Source: DATKBT01 sp035546295 (GTDB lineage Bacteria > Acidobacteriota > Thermoanaerobaculia > Multivoradales > Multivoraceae). Taken from it: a stretch of DNA of 27,670 nucleotides. Of the stretch, positions 8,171 to 15,645 are shown in pieces (positions within the stretch are counted from its first letter, which is position 1; every line of letters begins with the position of its first letter). The position numbers were made by a program, and so were the translations under genes. The stretch is from the NCBI GenBank assembly GCA_035546295.1, contig DATKBT010000032.1, forward strand, positions 1 through 27,670, written 5' to 3'. The notes beneath the pieces are model-generated. The model searched no databases. It was not told where the DNA came from and was given only the letters and a program-made list of their open reading frames with translations.

Positions 8171-8650
8171 ATGCCCAGCAAGATCCGCCTCGGTCGCCTC
8201 GCCGCCCTCGCCTGCGGCTTCGCCCTCTTCGTCTCGGTCTCGGCTCCCGCCCGCGCCGAGTGGGATCTGGGCCTGCGGGCCGGCCTCTACTCCGATGTCG
8301 AAGAGGCGTTCGTCGGCGTCGAGGGTCTGACCAACATCGGCGATACGGACTTCGTGCTCAACCCCAACGCCGAGATCGTGTTCGTCGACAACGGCGATCT
8401 CTTCGTGGTCAGCCTCGATGTGCACTACGACCTCGACCTCGACCTGGATCGCGTGGACGTCTGGCTCGGGCTCGGACCCACGGTGCTCATCCGGGATCCC
8501 GATCGTGGCCGGAGCGACGACGACTTCGGTCTGAACCTCCTGGCCGGGATCGGATTTCGCGAGGGCGCCGTGCGCCCTTATGCCCAGTTCAAGGTGATCC
8601 TGGCCGACGACACGGAAGCCGTGATCGCCTTCGGAGTCCGCTTCTTCTGA
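8171..8650 (+). CDS. outer-membrane beta-barrel family protein, small
   Basis: A 159-aa exported protein. ATG 8171 follows GGAGG (8158-8162) with 8 bases between. Residues 1-29 form a signal peptide with an APARA cleavage site before EWDLG. The mature part is a series of amphipathic strands with alternating polar and hydrophobic residues (WDLGLRAGLY, FVVSLDVHYDLDLDLD, VDVWLGLGPTVLI, LNLLAGIGFR, VRPYAQFKVIL, AVIAFGVRFF). It ends in Phe, the usual terminal signal for outer-membrane insertion by the Bam complex. It resembles OmpW/OprG-like or porin-family eight-strand barrels in general design only. Its ligand and role are unknown. It stands alone, with gaps on both sides. Confidence 0.75.
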   Translation: MPSKIRLGRLAALACGFALFVSVSAPARAEWDLGLRAGLYSDVEEAFVGVEGLTNIGDTDFVLNPNAEIVFVDNGDLFVVSLDVHYDLDLDLDRVDVWLGLGPTVLIRDPDRGRSDDDFGLNLLAGIGFREGAVRPYAQFKVILADDTEAVIAFGVRFF

Positions 8651-8703
8651 GCCTCTGAACGTGCTGGATACCACGCTCGAGGCGAGAGCATCCTCACCCC
8701 AAA

Positions 8704-8750
8704 TCCCCCGAAGGGGGAGCCTCGCCAGGCGGCCCCAACTCCAAAGGAGT
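8704..8750. repeat. two small hairpins, possible dispersed repeat
   Basis: TCCCCCGAAGGGGGA (8704-8718) and ACTCCAAAGGAGT (8738-8750) are consecutive perfect hairpins about 55-100 bases after the beta-barrel gene. Between them lies CCTCGCCAGGCGGCCCC, which resembles a segment in the linker of the CoA-transferase gene at about 17785-17815. They may act as a terminator, though no T-run follows. Confidence 0.4.
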
Positions 8751-8861
8751 ACCGCGCCGCTGGGGGCCATCGAGAGCTGACGGAGACGATCGACGTCTTC
8801 CGGCGCCACGGTGCGCGCGGATGCCGACGAGCTGCCGAGAGAACACCGGCGGCTCGGCTCC

Positions 8862-8889
8862 TTGTCTGTCGCGCCCCTCCTGTTAGGCT
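8862..8889 (+). promoter_or_regulatory. weak candidate promoter before the MoxR relic
   Basis: TTGTCT (8862-8867) and TAGGCT (8884-8889) are 16 bases apart and lie about 60 bases before the ATG at 8947. Both halves are imperfect; this is listed as a candidate only. Confidence 0.2.
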
Positions 8890-8946
8890 GGAGATCCGGC
8901 CAGTCGAGCCAAGACGCGGTCGATCGCCAGGAAGACCGGGAAGCCC

Positions 8947-9561
8947 ATGTTCGAGTCGATCGGGGCCACCGCGAGCGAGCTCGCGAAGCAGCGCTATCTC
9001 GCCGGCGAGGGCCTCGCCACCAGCCTCTTCCTCGCCCTCAGGATGGGCAAACCGCTCTTCCTCGAGGGGGAGCCGGGCGTCGACAAGACCGAGGAGGAGT
9101 TCGAGTCCTTCCTGCTCGAGCTGCTCTCGGACTTCCAGGTCACGATCCCGGAGCTCGGAACGCTGCGCGCGCGCCACCGCCCGATCGTGATCCTCAAGTC
9201 GAATCGGACCCGCGAGATCCACGACGCGCTCGAACGACGCTGCGTCTACCACTGGATCGACTACCCCACCTTCGACCGCGAGCTCGAGATCGTCCGCCTG
9301 AAGACGCAGGAGCTGCCCGTGGGGCTGGCGCGTCAGGTCGTCGACGTGGTCCAGCGGCTTCGACAGCGCGACCTGTTCGAGCTGCCGGGCCTCGCCGAAA
9401 CCCTCGATTGGGCCGAGGCGCTGACGCACCTGCGGGTCGAAACGCTCGATCCGACGACGGTGTCGTCGACCCTCGGCTTCCTGCTCGAGGTCCAGGACGA
9501 CGTCGCCCAGGTGCACCGAGCCCTCGCGAGCGGCGAGCTGGTGCCGGTCGAGGCCGTTTGA
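8947..9561 (+). pseudogene. MoxR-family AAA ATPase with internal in-frame deletion
   Basis: MoxR (CoxD-like) ATPases act with VWA proteins such as the product of the next gene to mature metalloenzymes or complexes. The first 48 residues look normal up to the P-loop: RMGKPLFLEGEPGV, then DKTE, where the family has GKTE. The next residues are EEFESFLLELLSDFQVTIPELGTL, which in full-length members come after the Walker B motif (LLIDEVDRADEEFE). About 90-100 residues carrying the substrate loop and Walker B are therefore missing, with reading frame kept. Sensor 1 (LKSNRTREI), the Arg-finger region (ALERRCVYHWIDYP) and the C-terminal lid are intact. Length is 204 aa against about 290-310. Loss of Walker B plus Gly46 to Asp should abolish ATP hydrolysis. 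A miniature functional protein or an assembly artefact are the alternatives. Confidence 0.8.
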
Positions 9562-9629
9562 ACTTCGAGGAGAGTCGTCGTGAACATCTGAGACAAGGCC
9601 TGCAAGAGACGTTCGGTAAGCATCGGGAA

Positions 9630-9681
9630 GACATCCAGACGCGACACCCAGACATGACACCCAGACGAGACACCACAAGAG
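9630..9681. repeat. 13-bp tandem repeat, four copies, directly before coxE-like start
   Basis: Copies at 9630-9642, 9643-9655, 9656-9668 and 9669-9681. Units 2 and 3 share GACACCCAGAC, unit 1 has GACATCCAGAC, and unit 4 is degenerate (GACACCACAAGAG). The array ends 4 bases before the ATG at 9686, so the last unit supplies the purine-rich ribosome binding region. Confidence 0.8.
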
Positions 9682-9685
9682 AGCG

Positions 9686-10867
9686 ATGACCGAACCCCTC
9701 CGGATTCCACTCTTCGAGAAGGCGGTGCTCTTCGCCCGCACATTGCGCCAGGCGGGAATCCCGGTGGCGCCGAGCCAGGCCGCCGATTTCGCCCGCGCGC
9801 TGCGTTGGATCGACCTCTCCCACCGCAGCCACGTCCTGTACGCGGCCCGCGCCACGCTGGTGACCCGCCGCGAGGACCTCGGGCTGTTCGAGCGGCTGTT
9901 CGACCGCTTCTGGGGCGTTGCCCCGAGCCGGGCAGCGGTGCCCCAGAAGGCGCCGCCGGCGCACCGCACCGCGGGCGGCGAACGCCGCCGTCCGGCGCTC
10001 GCTTCCTTCCTCGCGCGGCGCTCTAGCGCCCGGGATGCCGAGGTCGAGGAGATCGACCGCAGCGGAACGGCGAGTGATCTCGAGGTCCTGATGCACAAGG
10101 ACTTCGCGCAGATGGAACAGAGCGAGCTCGAAGCGGTGCGCCGCCTGATCGGGAGCCTCGAGCTCTCGGCGGCCGAGCGCGTCACCCGCAGGCGCGTCCC
10201 GGTGACGCACGGGGACCGGCTCGATCCTCGCCGGCTGCTGCGCCTTGCGGCCCGTCACGGAGGCCTGGTGGCGAAGCCGCCGCGGGCGCGGCGGAAAGTC
10301 AAGCCGCGCCCGCTCGTCGTGGTCGCCGACATCAGCGGCTCGATGGAGCGCTACTCGCGGATGGCGCTCCTGTTCCTGCACGCGCTGACCCGGCGGCTCA
10401 CCGAAACCGAGACGTTCGTCTTCGGCACGCGGCTGACCCGCATCACGGAAGGCATCCGCCTGCGCGACGTCGAGCACGCGCTCGACGTGGTCGCCGAAGA
10501 GGTGTACGACTGGGCCGGCGGAACGCGGATCGGACCGAGCCTGGCGAGCTTCAACCGACGCTGGGCGAGCCGGCTGCTCCGACGCGGGGCCGTGGTGCTG
10601 ATCCTCTCCGACGGTTGCGAGCGCGGCGAGACCTCGACCCTGCGCCGCGAGCTGCGCGCCATCCGTGACCATTGCCACCGGTTGATCTGGCTCAACCCTC
10701 GCCTCGGCCATCCCGAGTACGAGCCGCTCGCGGCCGGAGTCGCCGAGGCCATCCCGCTGGTCGACGACTTCCTGCCCATCCACAACGTGCAGTCGCTCGG
10801 CCAGCTCGCGGAGCATCTGAGCTCCATTCCGCGCCGGCGATCCGCCCGCCGCAGCTCACCTCGCTGA
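9686..10867 (+). CDS. VWA domain protein, CoxE-like
   Basis: This protein carries a von Willebrand A domain and belongs to the CoxE family. CoxE works with the MoxR-type ATPase CoxD, for example in maturation of the CO-dehydrogenase active site; other members serve unknown targets. The N-terminal part (residues 10-80) is the helical CoxE region (RTLRQAGIPVAPSQAADFARAL). The VWA domain starts at about 208 with a complete MIDAS metal site, DISGSM (Asp215, Ser217, Ser219), then GGT (278-280) and ILSDGCERG. Length is 393 aa, normal for the family. It follows the broken MoxR gene by 124 bases that contain the 13-bp repeat array. No cox structural genes or molybdenum hydroxylase are in the window. 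With its ATPase partner damaged, its present function is in doubt unless another MoxR is encoded elsewhere. Confidence 0.88.
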   Translation: MTEPLRIPLFEKAVLFARTLRQAGIPVAPSQAADFARALRWIDLSHRSHVLYAARATLVTRREDLGLFERLFDRFWGVAPSRAAVPQKAPPAHRTAGGERRRPALASFLARRSSARDAEVEEIDRSGTASDLEVLMHKDFAQMEQSELEAVRRLIGSLELSAAERVTRRRVPVTHGDRLDPRRLLRLAARHGGLVAKPPRARRKVKPRPLVVVADISGSMERYSRMALLFLHALTRRLTETETFVFGTRLTRITEGIRLRDVEHALDVVAEEVYDWAGGTRIGPSLASFNRRWASRLLRRGAVVLILSDGCERGETSTLRRELRAIRDHCHRLIWLNPRLGHPEYEPLAAGVAEAIPLVDDFLPIHNVQSLGQLAEHLSSIPRRRSARRSSPR

Positions 10868-11289
10868 GGGACGCGAGAACCGCAGGAGGCTTTCGGAGCA
10901 CTCATCGAGCGGAGACCGACGAAGAACCCAGAGCGGCCGAGAATCAAGAGCGAGCCTTCGTCGCGCGTCTCCCCGGCGACTACGTGCTCGGCAGCTCGGG
11001 GATCGAGCGCTCGCGCGACCTCGCCGTGGCGCTGGTGCGTGCCGCTGGAGGTGAGCTCGAGCTGCCGCGCCGCGCCGCCGAGCAGAGTGCGCCCGAGCAC
11101 GAAGCACCCGCGCCTGAAGCGCCCGAGCTCCCGGCTTCGCCGACCCACCAGCGGAGCGAGATCCACCGGGCGCTCGATCCGCAGACAGTCCTTGAATCCG
11201 AAGGCACGCGGTAGACTCCCAGCGCCGTCGCGCACGGCGTCGTTGCGAACGTCCACCACCCGGTCGGGCCGGTACGGAGAGCCTTTGGA
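10868..11289. other. 420-bp gap, no recognisable gene; possible promoter near its end
   Basis: A + strand frame stays open to 11214 (RAFVARLPGDYVLGSSGIER, then an Ala/Glu/Pro-rich stretch), but it has no start with a ribosome binding site and no homology I recognise. It could be a decayed gene between coxE and the TerB-like gene. TTGAAT (11192-11197) and TAGACT (11212-11217) are promoter-like boxes, but their 14-base spacing is short. Confidence 0.4.
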
Positions 11290-11862
11290 ATGAGCCACGA
11301 GTTCTTGGATGAGCGCCGCCAGTCGCTCGAGGAGCTGTTCTTCGCCAAGAAGAACCGCGAGCTGATGGAGAAGCTCCGGCACCAGCAGGAGACCGAGCAG
11401 TACCTGCTCGCCCTGCGCGTCGCCTCGGGCATCCAGAACGAGGAGCTGCTCGAGAGGCTGCACGCGCTCGGCATGCGCGCCGAGACGGTGGCGGCCCTGA
11501 GCCTGGTGCCGCTGGTCGAAGTCGCCTGGGCCGACGGCAGCGTCGCCGAGCGCGAGCGTGATGCGGTGCTGAGGGCCGCACGCGCCGCCGGCATCGCCGA
11601 GGGCAGCGACGCCGAGAACCTGCTCGACGGCTGGCTCGACGAGCGACCCCCCGCCGAGGTGCTCGGCGCCTGGAAGCAGTACATCTCGGCGCTGGCGAGC
11701 GAGCTCGGCAAGGAGGCGCTCGCCGCCCTCGAGAGCGAGGTGATGCAGCGGGCCTGGAGGGTCGCCGAGTCCGCCGGCGGGTTCCTGGGGGCGGGCGCGG
11801 TCTCGGGAGACGAGCGCGACAAGCTCGACGAGCTGTCGCGGGCGTTCCACCACACAGGGTAG
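11290..11862 (+). CDS. TerB-like (tellurite resistance family) helical protein
   Basis: A 190-aa soluble, all-helical protein. ATG 11290 follows GGAGA (11276-11280) with 9 bases between. Residues 1-35 are a charged helix, probably coiled coil (DERRQSLEELFFAKKNRELMEKLR). The central segment SLVPLVEVAWADGSVAERERDAVLRAA (about 71-97) matches the TerB fold signature, in which an ADG-x-x-x-x-E motif carries acidic metal-binding residues. TerB-like domains are found as stand-alone proteins of unknown role and do not by themselves imply tellurite resistance; no other ter genes are present. It precedes the DNA ligase by 47 bases on the same strand, so the two may be co-transcribed. The family call is moderately sure, the function unknown. 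Confidence 0.75.
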   Translation: MSHEFLDERRQSLEELFFAKKNRELMEKLRHQQETEQYLLALRVASGIQNEELLERLHALGMRAETVAALSLVPLVEVAWADGSVAERERDAVLRAARAAGIAEGSDAENLLDGWLDERPPAEVLGAWKQYISALASELGKEALAALESEVMQRAWRVAESAGGFLGAGAVSGDERDKLDELSRAFHHTG

Positions 11863-11909
11863 CGACTTCCCCTCGAGGGCCGATGTGATTCGCGTCGGGC
11901 GGTGATCCC

Positions 11910-13640
11910 ATGCACTTCGAGAGGCTCGTCGCCACCGCCCAGCGGGTCGCGAAGCGCGGCAGCCGGCTCGCCAAGATCGAGGAGCTGGCCGAGTTGCTGC
12001 GCGATCTCGAGGACCGCGACCTCGCCCACGGCGTGTGCCTCCTGGCCGGAGAGCTGCCGACCGGCAAGATCGGCGTCGGCTACCGGATGGTGCGGGATGC
12101 GCTGGATGCGATCGGCGACGCGTCGGCGGAAGCGGCCGAGGATGCCGACGACCACAGCCGGATCGGATCGCCGGCCGGCGCTGCGCTCGAGCTCCACGAC
12201 GTGGTGGCTGAGCTGCGGGCGATCGGCGCCGAGCAGGGGCCGGGCTCACAGGGGCGCCGCCGGCGGCGGCTGCGCGACCTGTTCGCTGCGCTGTCGCCCG
12301 ACGAGCGGGACTTTCTCGCGCGCCTGATCGTCCAAGAGCTGCGGCAGGGGGCGCTCGAGGGGTTGATGGCGGAGGCGCTGGCGCGCGCCGCCGAGGTGCC
12401 GGCCGCTGCTGTTCGTCGCGCCGCGATGCTCTCGGGGGACCTCGCCGGGGTCGCCGAGGTGGCGCGGCGCGAGGGCGTGGAGGGGCTCGCGCGCTTCCGG
12501 CTCGAGCTGTTCCGGCCGATCCAGCCGATGCTGGCGAGCCCGGTCGCCGACGTCACCGCGATCCCCACGCGGATCCTGGGCCAGGAGTCCGGCGAGGACT
12601 GGTCGCGCATCGCGCTCGAGCTCAAGATCGACGGCGCTCGGGTCCAGGTCCACCGGCGTGGCGAGGAGGTCCGCGTCTACTCGCGCCAGCTCAACGACGT
12701 CACCGCGTCGGTTCCCGAGGTGGTCGAGGCGGCGCTCGGGCTCGAGGCGCGCTCGGCGGTGCTCGACGGAGAGACCTTCGGGGTGCGCGCGGACGGCGCG
12801 CCCGTCCCCTTCCAGGAGACGATGCGCAGGTTCGGCCGCCGCCTCGACGTCGCCGCCCTCCGGCGCGACCTGCCGCTCGCCATCCGCTTCTTCGACTGCC
12901 TGTTGGTCGACGACGAGGAGCTGATCGACCAACCGCTCGCCGAGCGCTGGCGCGCGCTCGAGGAGATCGCTGGGCCCGAGCACCGGATCGAGACGATCGC
13001 GCCGGGCTCTCTCGAGGAGGCGGAGCGGTTCTTCGAGCGCGCTCTCGAGCTCGGTCACGAGGGGCTGATGGCCAAGGACCGCGCCTCGAGCTACGAGGCA
13101 GGCAGCCGCGGCTTCTCCTGGCTCAAGGTGAAGCCCGCGCACACGCTCGACCTGGTCGTGCTGGGGGTCGAGTGGGGCAGCGGGCGGCGGCAGGGCTGGC
13201 TCAGCAACCTCCACCTGGGCGCACGCGACGAGCACGGCGAGATCGGCGAGCCCGGCGGCTTCGTGATGCTCGGCAAGACCTTCAAGGGGCTCACCGACCG
13301 GATGCTCGCCTGGCAGACCGAGCGCCTGCGGGCGCTCGCGCTCGGCGATCCGGACGCCGGATACGTGGTCATGGTGCGCCCCGAGCTGGTCGTCGAGATC
13401 GCCTTCAGCAACGTCCAGGCGAGCCCGCACTACCCCGCCGGGATGGCGCTGCGGTTCGCGCGGGTCAAGCGCTACCGGGAGGACAAGGCGGCGGCCCAGG
13501 CGAGCACGCTCGAAGAAGTCCGCCAGCACTTCGCCCGCGAAGGAGCGGGATCGGCGCCGCCGGAGCGGGGCGGCGGCCGCGACGATGCGTCGTCGGCGAC
13601 GCCCGACGGTTCGAAGGACCGCGGAGCCGGGCCGGCGTGA
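11910..13640 (+). CDS. ATP-dependent DNA ligase
   Basis: A 576-aa ligase of the archaeal/LigB type that seals nicks in duplex DNA using ATP. An N-terminal helical DNA-binding domain (about 1-205) precedes the nucleotidyltransferase core. Motif I is ELKIDGAR with adenylated Lys239. Motif III includes DGE (286-288) and FFDCLLVD, motif IV is EGLMAK (384-389) and motif V WLKVK (404-408). The OB-fold domain follows with GGFVMLGKTFKGLTDRML and ends near FARVKRYREDK. The last 50 residues are low-complexity Gly/Ala/Asp. Most bacteria rely on NAD-dependent LigA, so this is probably an accessory repair ligase; no Ku or LigD partner domains are nearby. The ATG at 11910 has only a weak purine-rich site. 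The stop overlaps the start of the next gene by 4 bases. Confidence 0.93.
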   Translation: MHFERLVATAQRVAKRGSRLAKIEELAELLRDLEDRDLAHGVCLLAGELPTGKIGVGYRMVRDALDAIGDASAEAAEDADDHSRIGSPAGAALELHDVVAELRAIGAEQGPGSQGRRRRRLRDLFAALSPDERDFLARLIVQELRQGALEGLMAEALARAAEVPAAAVRRAAMLSGDLAGVAEVARREGVEGLARFRLELFRPIQPMLASPVADVTAIPTRILGQESGEDWSRIALELKIDGARVQVHRRGEEVRVYSRQLNDVTASVPEVVEAALGLEARSAVLDGETFGVRADGAPVPFQETMRRFGRRLDVAALRRDLPLAIRFFDCLLVDDEELIDQPLAERWRALEEIAGPEHRIETIAPGSLEEAERFFERALELGHEGLMAKDRASSYEAGSRGFSWLKVKPAHTLDLVVLGVEWGSGRRQGWLSNLHLGARDEHGEIGEPGGFVMLGKTFKGLTDRMLAWQTERLRALALGDPDAGYVVMVRPELVVEIAFSNVQASPHYPAGMALRFARVKRYREDKAAAQASTLEEVRQHFAREGAGSAPPERGGGRDDASSATPDGSKDRGAGPA

Positions 13641-14731
13641 TCCGGGCGCTCGAGCCGCTGCTCTCGGACCGCGCTGGGGCGAGATGGCTCCGGCGCGCGC
13701 TCTCGATCTCGGGGGTCGTGGCGGCGCTGGGCGTGGCGCTTCTGGGATTGCCGCTGTGGGTCTTGCTGGCCGCGGCCGCCGACCTGCTGCGGGCGCTCGG
13801 GGATCGAGCGCCCCCGCGCTGGGGCGCGCTGCGAACGCTCGCGCTGGTGGTCGTGCTCCTGCTCTGCGAGGTGATCGGCGTCGGCGCGGCGCTCGTGATG
13901 TGGGTCGGCTCGGGTTTCGGGCGGCAGCGGGCGCGGCTGCACGACTGGAGCTTCGCCCTCCAGTGCTGGTGGCTCGGCACCCTCGCCCGCGCGGGGCTCG
14001 GGTGCTATCGGATGCGACTCGAGGTCGAGGGTGAGAACGAGGTGCCGCCGGGGCCGATCCTGATCTTCCTCCGGCACGCATCGACCGGCGACACCGTGCT
14101 CGCGAGCCTCCTGGTCTCCGCCCGCCACCGCATCGTGCTGCGCTACGTGCTCAAGCGGGAGCTCCTGCTGGATCCCTGTTTCGACATCGTCGGCAACCGG
14201 CTGAGGAACCACTTCGTGCGCCGCAGCGGGACCCGGGGACGACCCGGGGGCGACACCGACCACGAGATCGAAGCGGTCGCCCGCCTCGCCGAGAACCTCG
14301 GTCCCCGCGAGGGCGTGCTGCTCTACCCCGAGGGAACCCGCTTCACCGAGGCCAAGCGCCGGCGCGTGCTGGAGCGCCTCGAGCGGGAGGGGCGCCGCGC
14401 AGAGGCCGAGCGCGCGCGATCGCTGCGTCACGTGCTGCCGCCGCGTCACGGCGGCGCCCTCGCGTTGCTGTCGACGAACGAGCGCAACGTCCCGCCGGCC
14501 GACGTCTTGTTCTGCTCGCACGCAGGCCTGGACGGCAGCTCGTCCCTCCTGGACCTGCTGCGCGGCGACATCGTCGGGCGTACGCTCCACGTGCGCTTCT
14601 GGCGGGTGCCGTGGAGCGAAGTGCCGGCCGGCGAGAACCAACGCGCCGACTGGCTCGACGCGCAGTGGCGAGCGGTCGACCGCTACGTCCACGAGCACCT
14701 CCCGCCCGCCGCTGCCGCCACAATGAGCTGA
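13637..14731 (+). CDS. membrane acyltransferase, PlsC-like (1-acylglycerol-3-phosphate acyltransferase family)
   Basis: A 364-aa protein expected to transfer acyl groups to lysophospholipid-type acceptors at the inner membrane. The GTG start at 13637 overlaps the ligase TGA as GTGA, a classical sign of translational coupling, with GGAG at 13623-13626. Two hydrophobic segments lie at about 23-50 and 65-92. The catalytic block is HASTGD (147-152), a correct H-x4-D motif. PEGTR (231-235) is the phosphate-binding motif of the family. An unusually long region after PEGTR (KRRRVLERLEREGRRAEAERA) is basic and probably helical, as in the longer LPLAT-like members. A link between ligase and lipid acylation is not obvious; shared transcription may be accidental. 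The family is certain, the acceptor unknown. Confidence 0.87.
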   Translation: MIRALEPLLSDRAGARWLRRALSISGVVAALGVALLGLPLWVLLAAAADLLRALGDRAPPRWGALRTLALVVVLLLCEVIGVGAALVMWVGSGFGRQRARLHDWSFALQCWWLGTLARAGLGCYRMRLEVEGENEVPPGPILIFLRHASTGDTVLASLLVSARHRIVLRYVLKRELLLDPCFDIVGNRLRNHFVRRSGTRGRPGGDTDHEIEAVARLAENLGPREGVLLYPEGTRFTEAKRRRVLERLEREGRRAEAERARSLRHVLPPRHGGALALLSTNERNVPPADVLFCSHAGLDGSSSLLDLLRGDIVGRTLHVRFWRVPWSEVPAGENQRADWLDAQWRAVDRYVHEHLPPAAAATMS

Positions 14732-14794
14732 AGATCGGCAGGCGGTGAGGTTCTTCAGGCGCAGGGCCCTCGCACGAGGGCGGGGAAGGAGATC

Positions 14795-15580
14795 ATGCCG
14801 CTCTCGCACATCTTGATCGCGACCGGCGCCGTGGTGGCGCTCCTGATGCTGGCGCTCTGGCTGGCGAGCCTGCTGCTGCATGACGCGAGCATCGCCGATC
14901 GCTTCTGGGGCCTCGGCTTCGTGCTGGTGGCGGCGGGCGTGTTTCCGGTCGGCGCCGGTTCGATCGAGCGCCGCGTCCTGCTGCTTGCGCTGGCCGGCAT
15001 CTGGGGGCTGCGGCTCACGTGGCACATCACCCTTCGCAACTGGGGGGAGGGGGAGGACGTGCGCTACCAGAAGATGCGCGCCTCCTGGGGGTCGCGCTTC
15101 CCGTGGGTCAGCCTGTTCACGGTCTTCCTGCTCCAGGGTGTCCTGCTCTGGCTGGTGTCCCTCCCGCTCCAAGTCGGGCAGGCGTCGACGACGCCGGCGG
15201 AGCTGACCTGGCTCGACGCGGCGGGCGCGCTGCTCTGGGTGGTCGGCTTCGGCTTCGAAACGATCGGCGACGCCCAGCTCCGTGCGTTCAAGGCCGACCC
15301 CGCGAACCGCGGCGAGGTGATGGACCGCGGGCTCTGGCGCTACACGCGGCACCCCAACTACTTCGGCGATGCGCTGCTGTGGTGGGGGATCTTTCTCGTC
15401 GCCAGCCAGACCGAGCACGGGCCGTGGACCGTGGTCAGCCCGCTGATCATGACCTTCCTGCTGACCAGGATCTCGGGCGTGCCGATGCTCGAGCGGCACC
15501 TCCGCCGGACGCGGCAGGGGTACGACGAGTACTGCCGGCGGACCTCGGTGTTCTTCCCGCTGCCGCCGAAGAAGACCTGA
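14795..15580 (+). CDS. DUF1295 integral membrane protein (steroid 5-alpha-reductase-like fold)
   Basis: A 261-aa polytopic protein of the DUF1295 family, related in fold to 3-oxo-5-alpha-steroid 4-dehydrogenases and isoprenylcysteine methyltransferases. Hydrophobic segments are visible at about 5-28, 38-75, 105-130, 140-160 and 195-225. The family signature DRGLWRYTRHPNYFGDAL (about 182-199) is complete and corresponds to the cofactor-binding C-terminal part. The ATG at 14795 is preceded by AAGGAG (14786-14791) with only 3 bases between, short but purine-rich throughout. It follows the acyltransferase by 63 bases and is the last gene of the + strand run. Substrate unknown; bacterial members are often described as lipid or steroid modifying without proof. 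Confidence 0.9.
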   Translation: MPLSHILIATGAVVALLMLALWLASLLLHDASIADRFWGLGFVLVAAGVFPVGAGSIERRVLLLALAGIWGLRLTWHITLRNWGEGEDVRYQKMRASWGSRFPWVSLFTVFLLQGVLLWLVSLPLQVGQASTTPAELTWLDAAGALLWVVGFGFETIGDAQLRAFKADPANRGEVMDRGLWRYTRHPNYFGDALLWWGIFLVASQTEHGPWTVVSPLIMTFLLTRISGVPMLERHLRRTRQGYDEYCRRTSVFFPLPPKKT

Positions 15581-15597
15581 GCGGCGCCCAGCAGCCC

Positions 15598-15645
15598 GTG
15601 GTAGAGCCGACCTCGCGAGGGCGCGCCAGGTCGCTCCTCTACCAC
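15598..15645. terminator. probable bidirectional terminator hairpin between convergent genes
   Basis: GTGGTAGAG (15598-15606) pairs with CTCTACCAC (15637-15645), and CGACCT (15608-15613) pairs with AGGTCG (15628-15633), around a 14-base GC-rich loop. It begins 18 bases after the DUF1295 stop, and its right arm includes the stop codon of the opposing SDR gene (15639-15641). No long T-tract is present on either side. Confidence 0.55.

Noticed and set aside
7345..8181. Minus-strand frames in the gap before the beta-barrel gene
   Set aside because: Several overlapping frames, all Arg/Ser-rich, none with a start signal; no coherent family resemblance across frames.
9686..10867. Carbon monoxide dehydrogenase (cox) cluster
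   Set aside because: Only CoxE-like and a damaged MoxR are found; no coxSML or molybdenum cofactor genes occur in the window, and such pairs are widespread without CO metabolism.
10672..11214. A + strand frame after coxE ending EIHRALDPQTVLESEGTR
   Set aside because: It begins inside coxE in another frame, has no ribosome binding site or known homology, and its last third is Ala/Glu/Pro low complexity.
11290..11862. Tellurite-resistance operon
   Set aside because: Only a TerB-like fold is present; no TerC, TerD or TerE genes lie nearby, so a resistance function is not supported.
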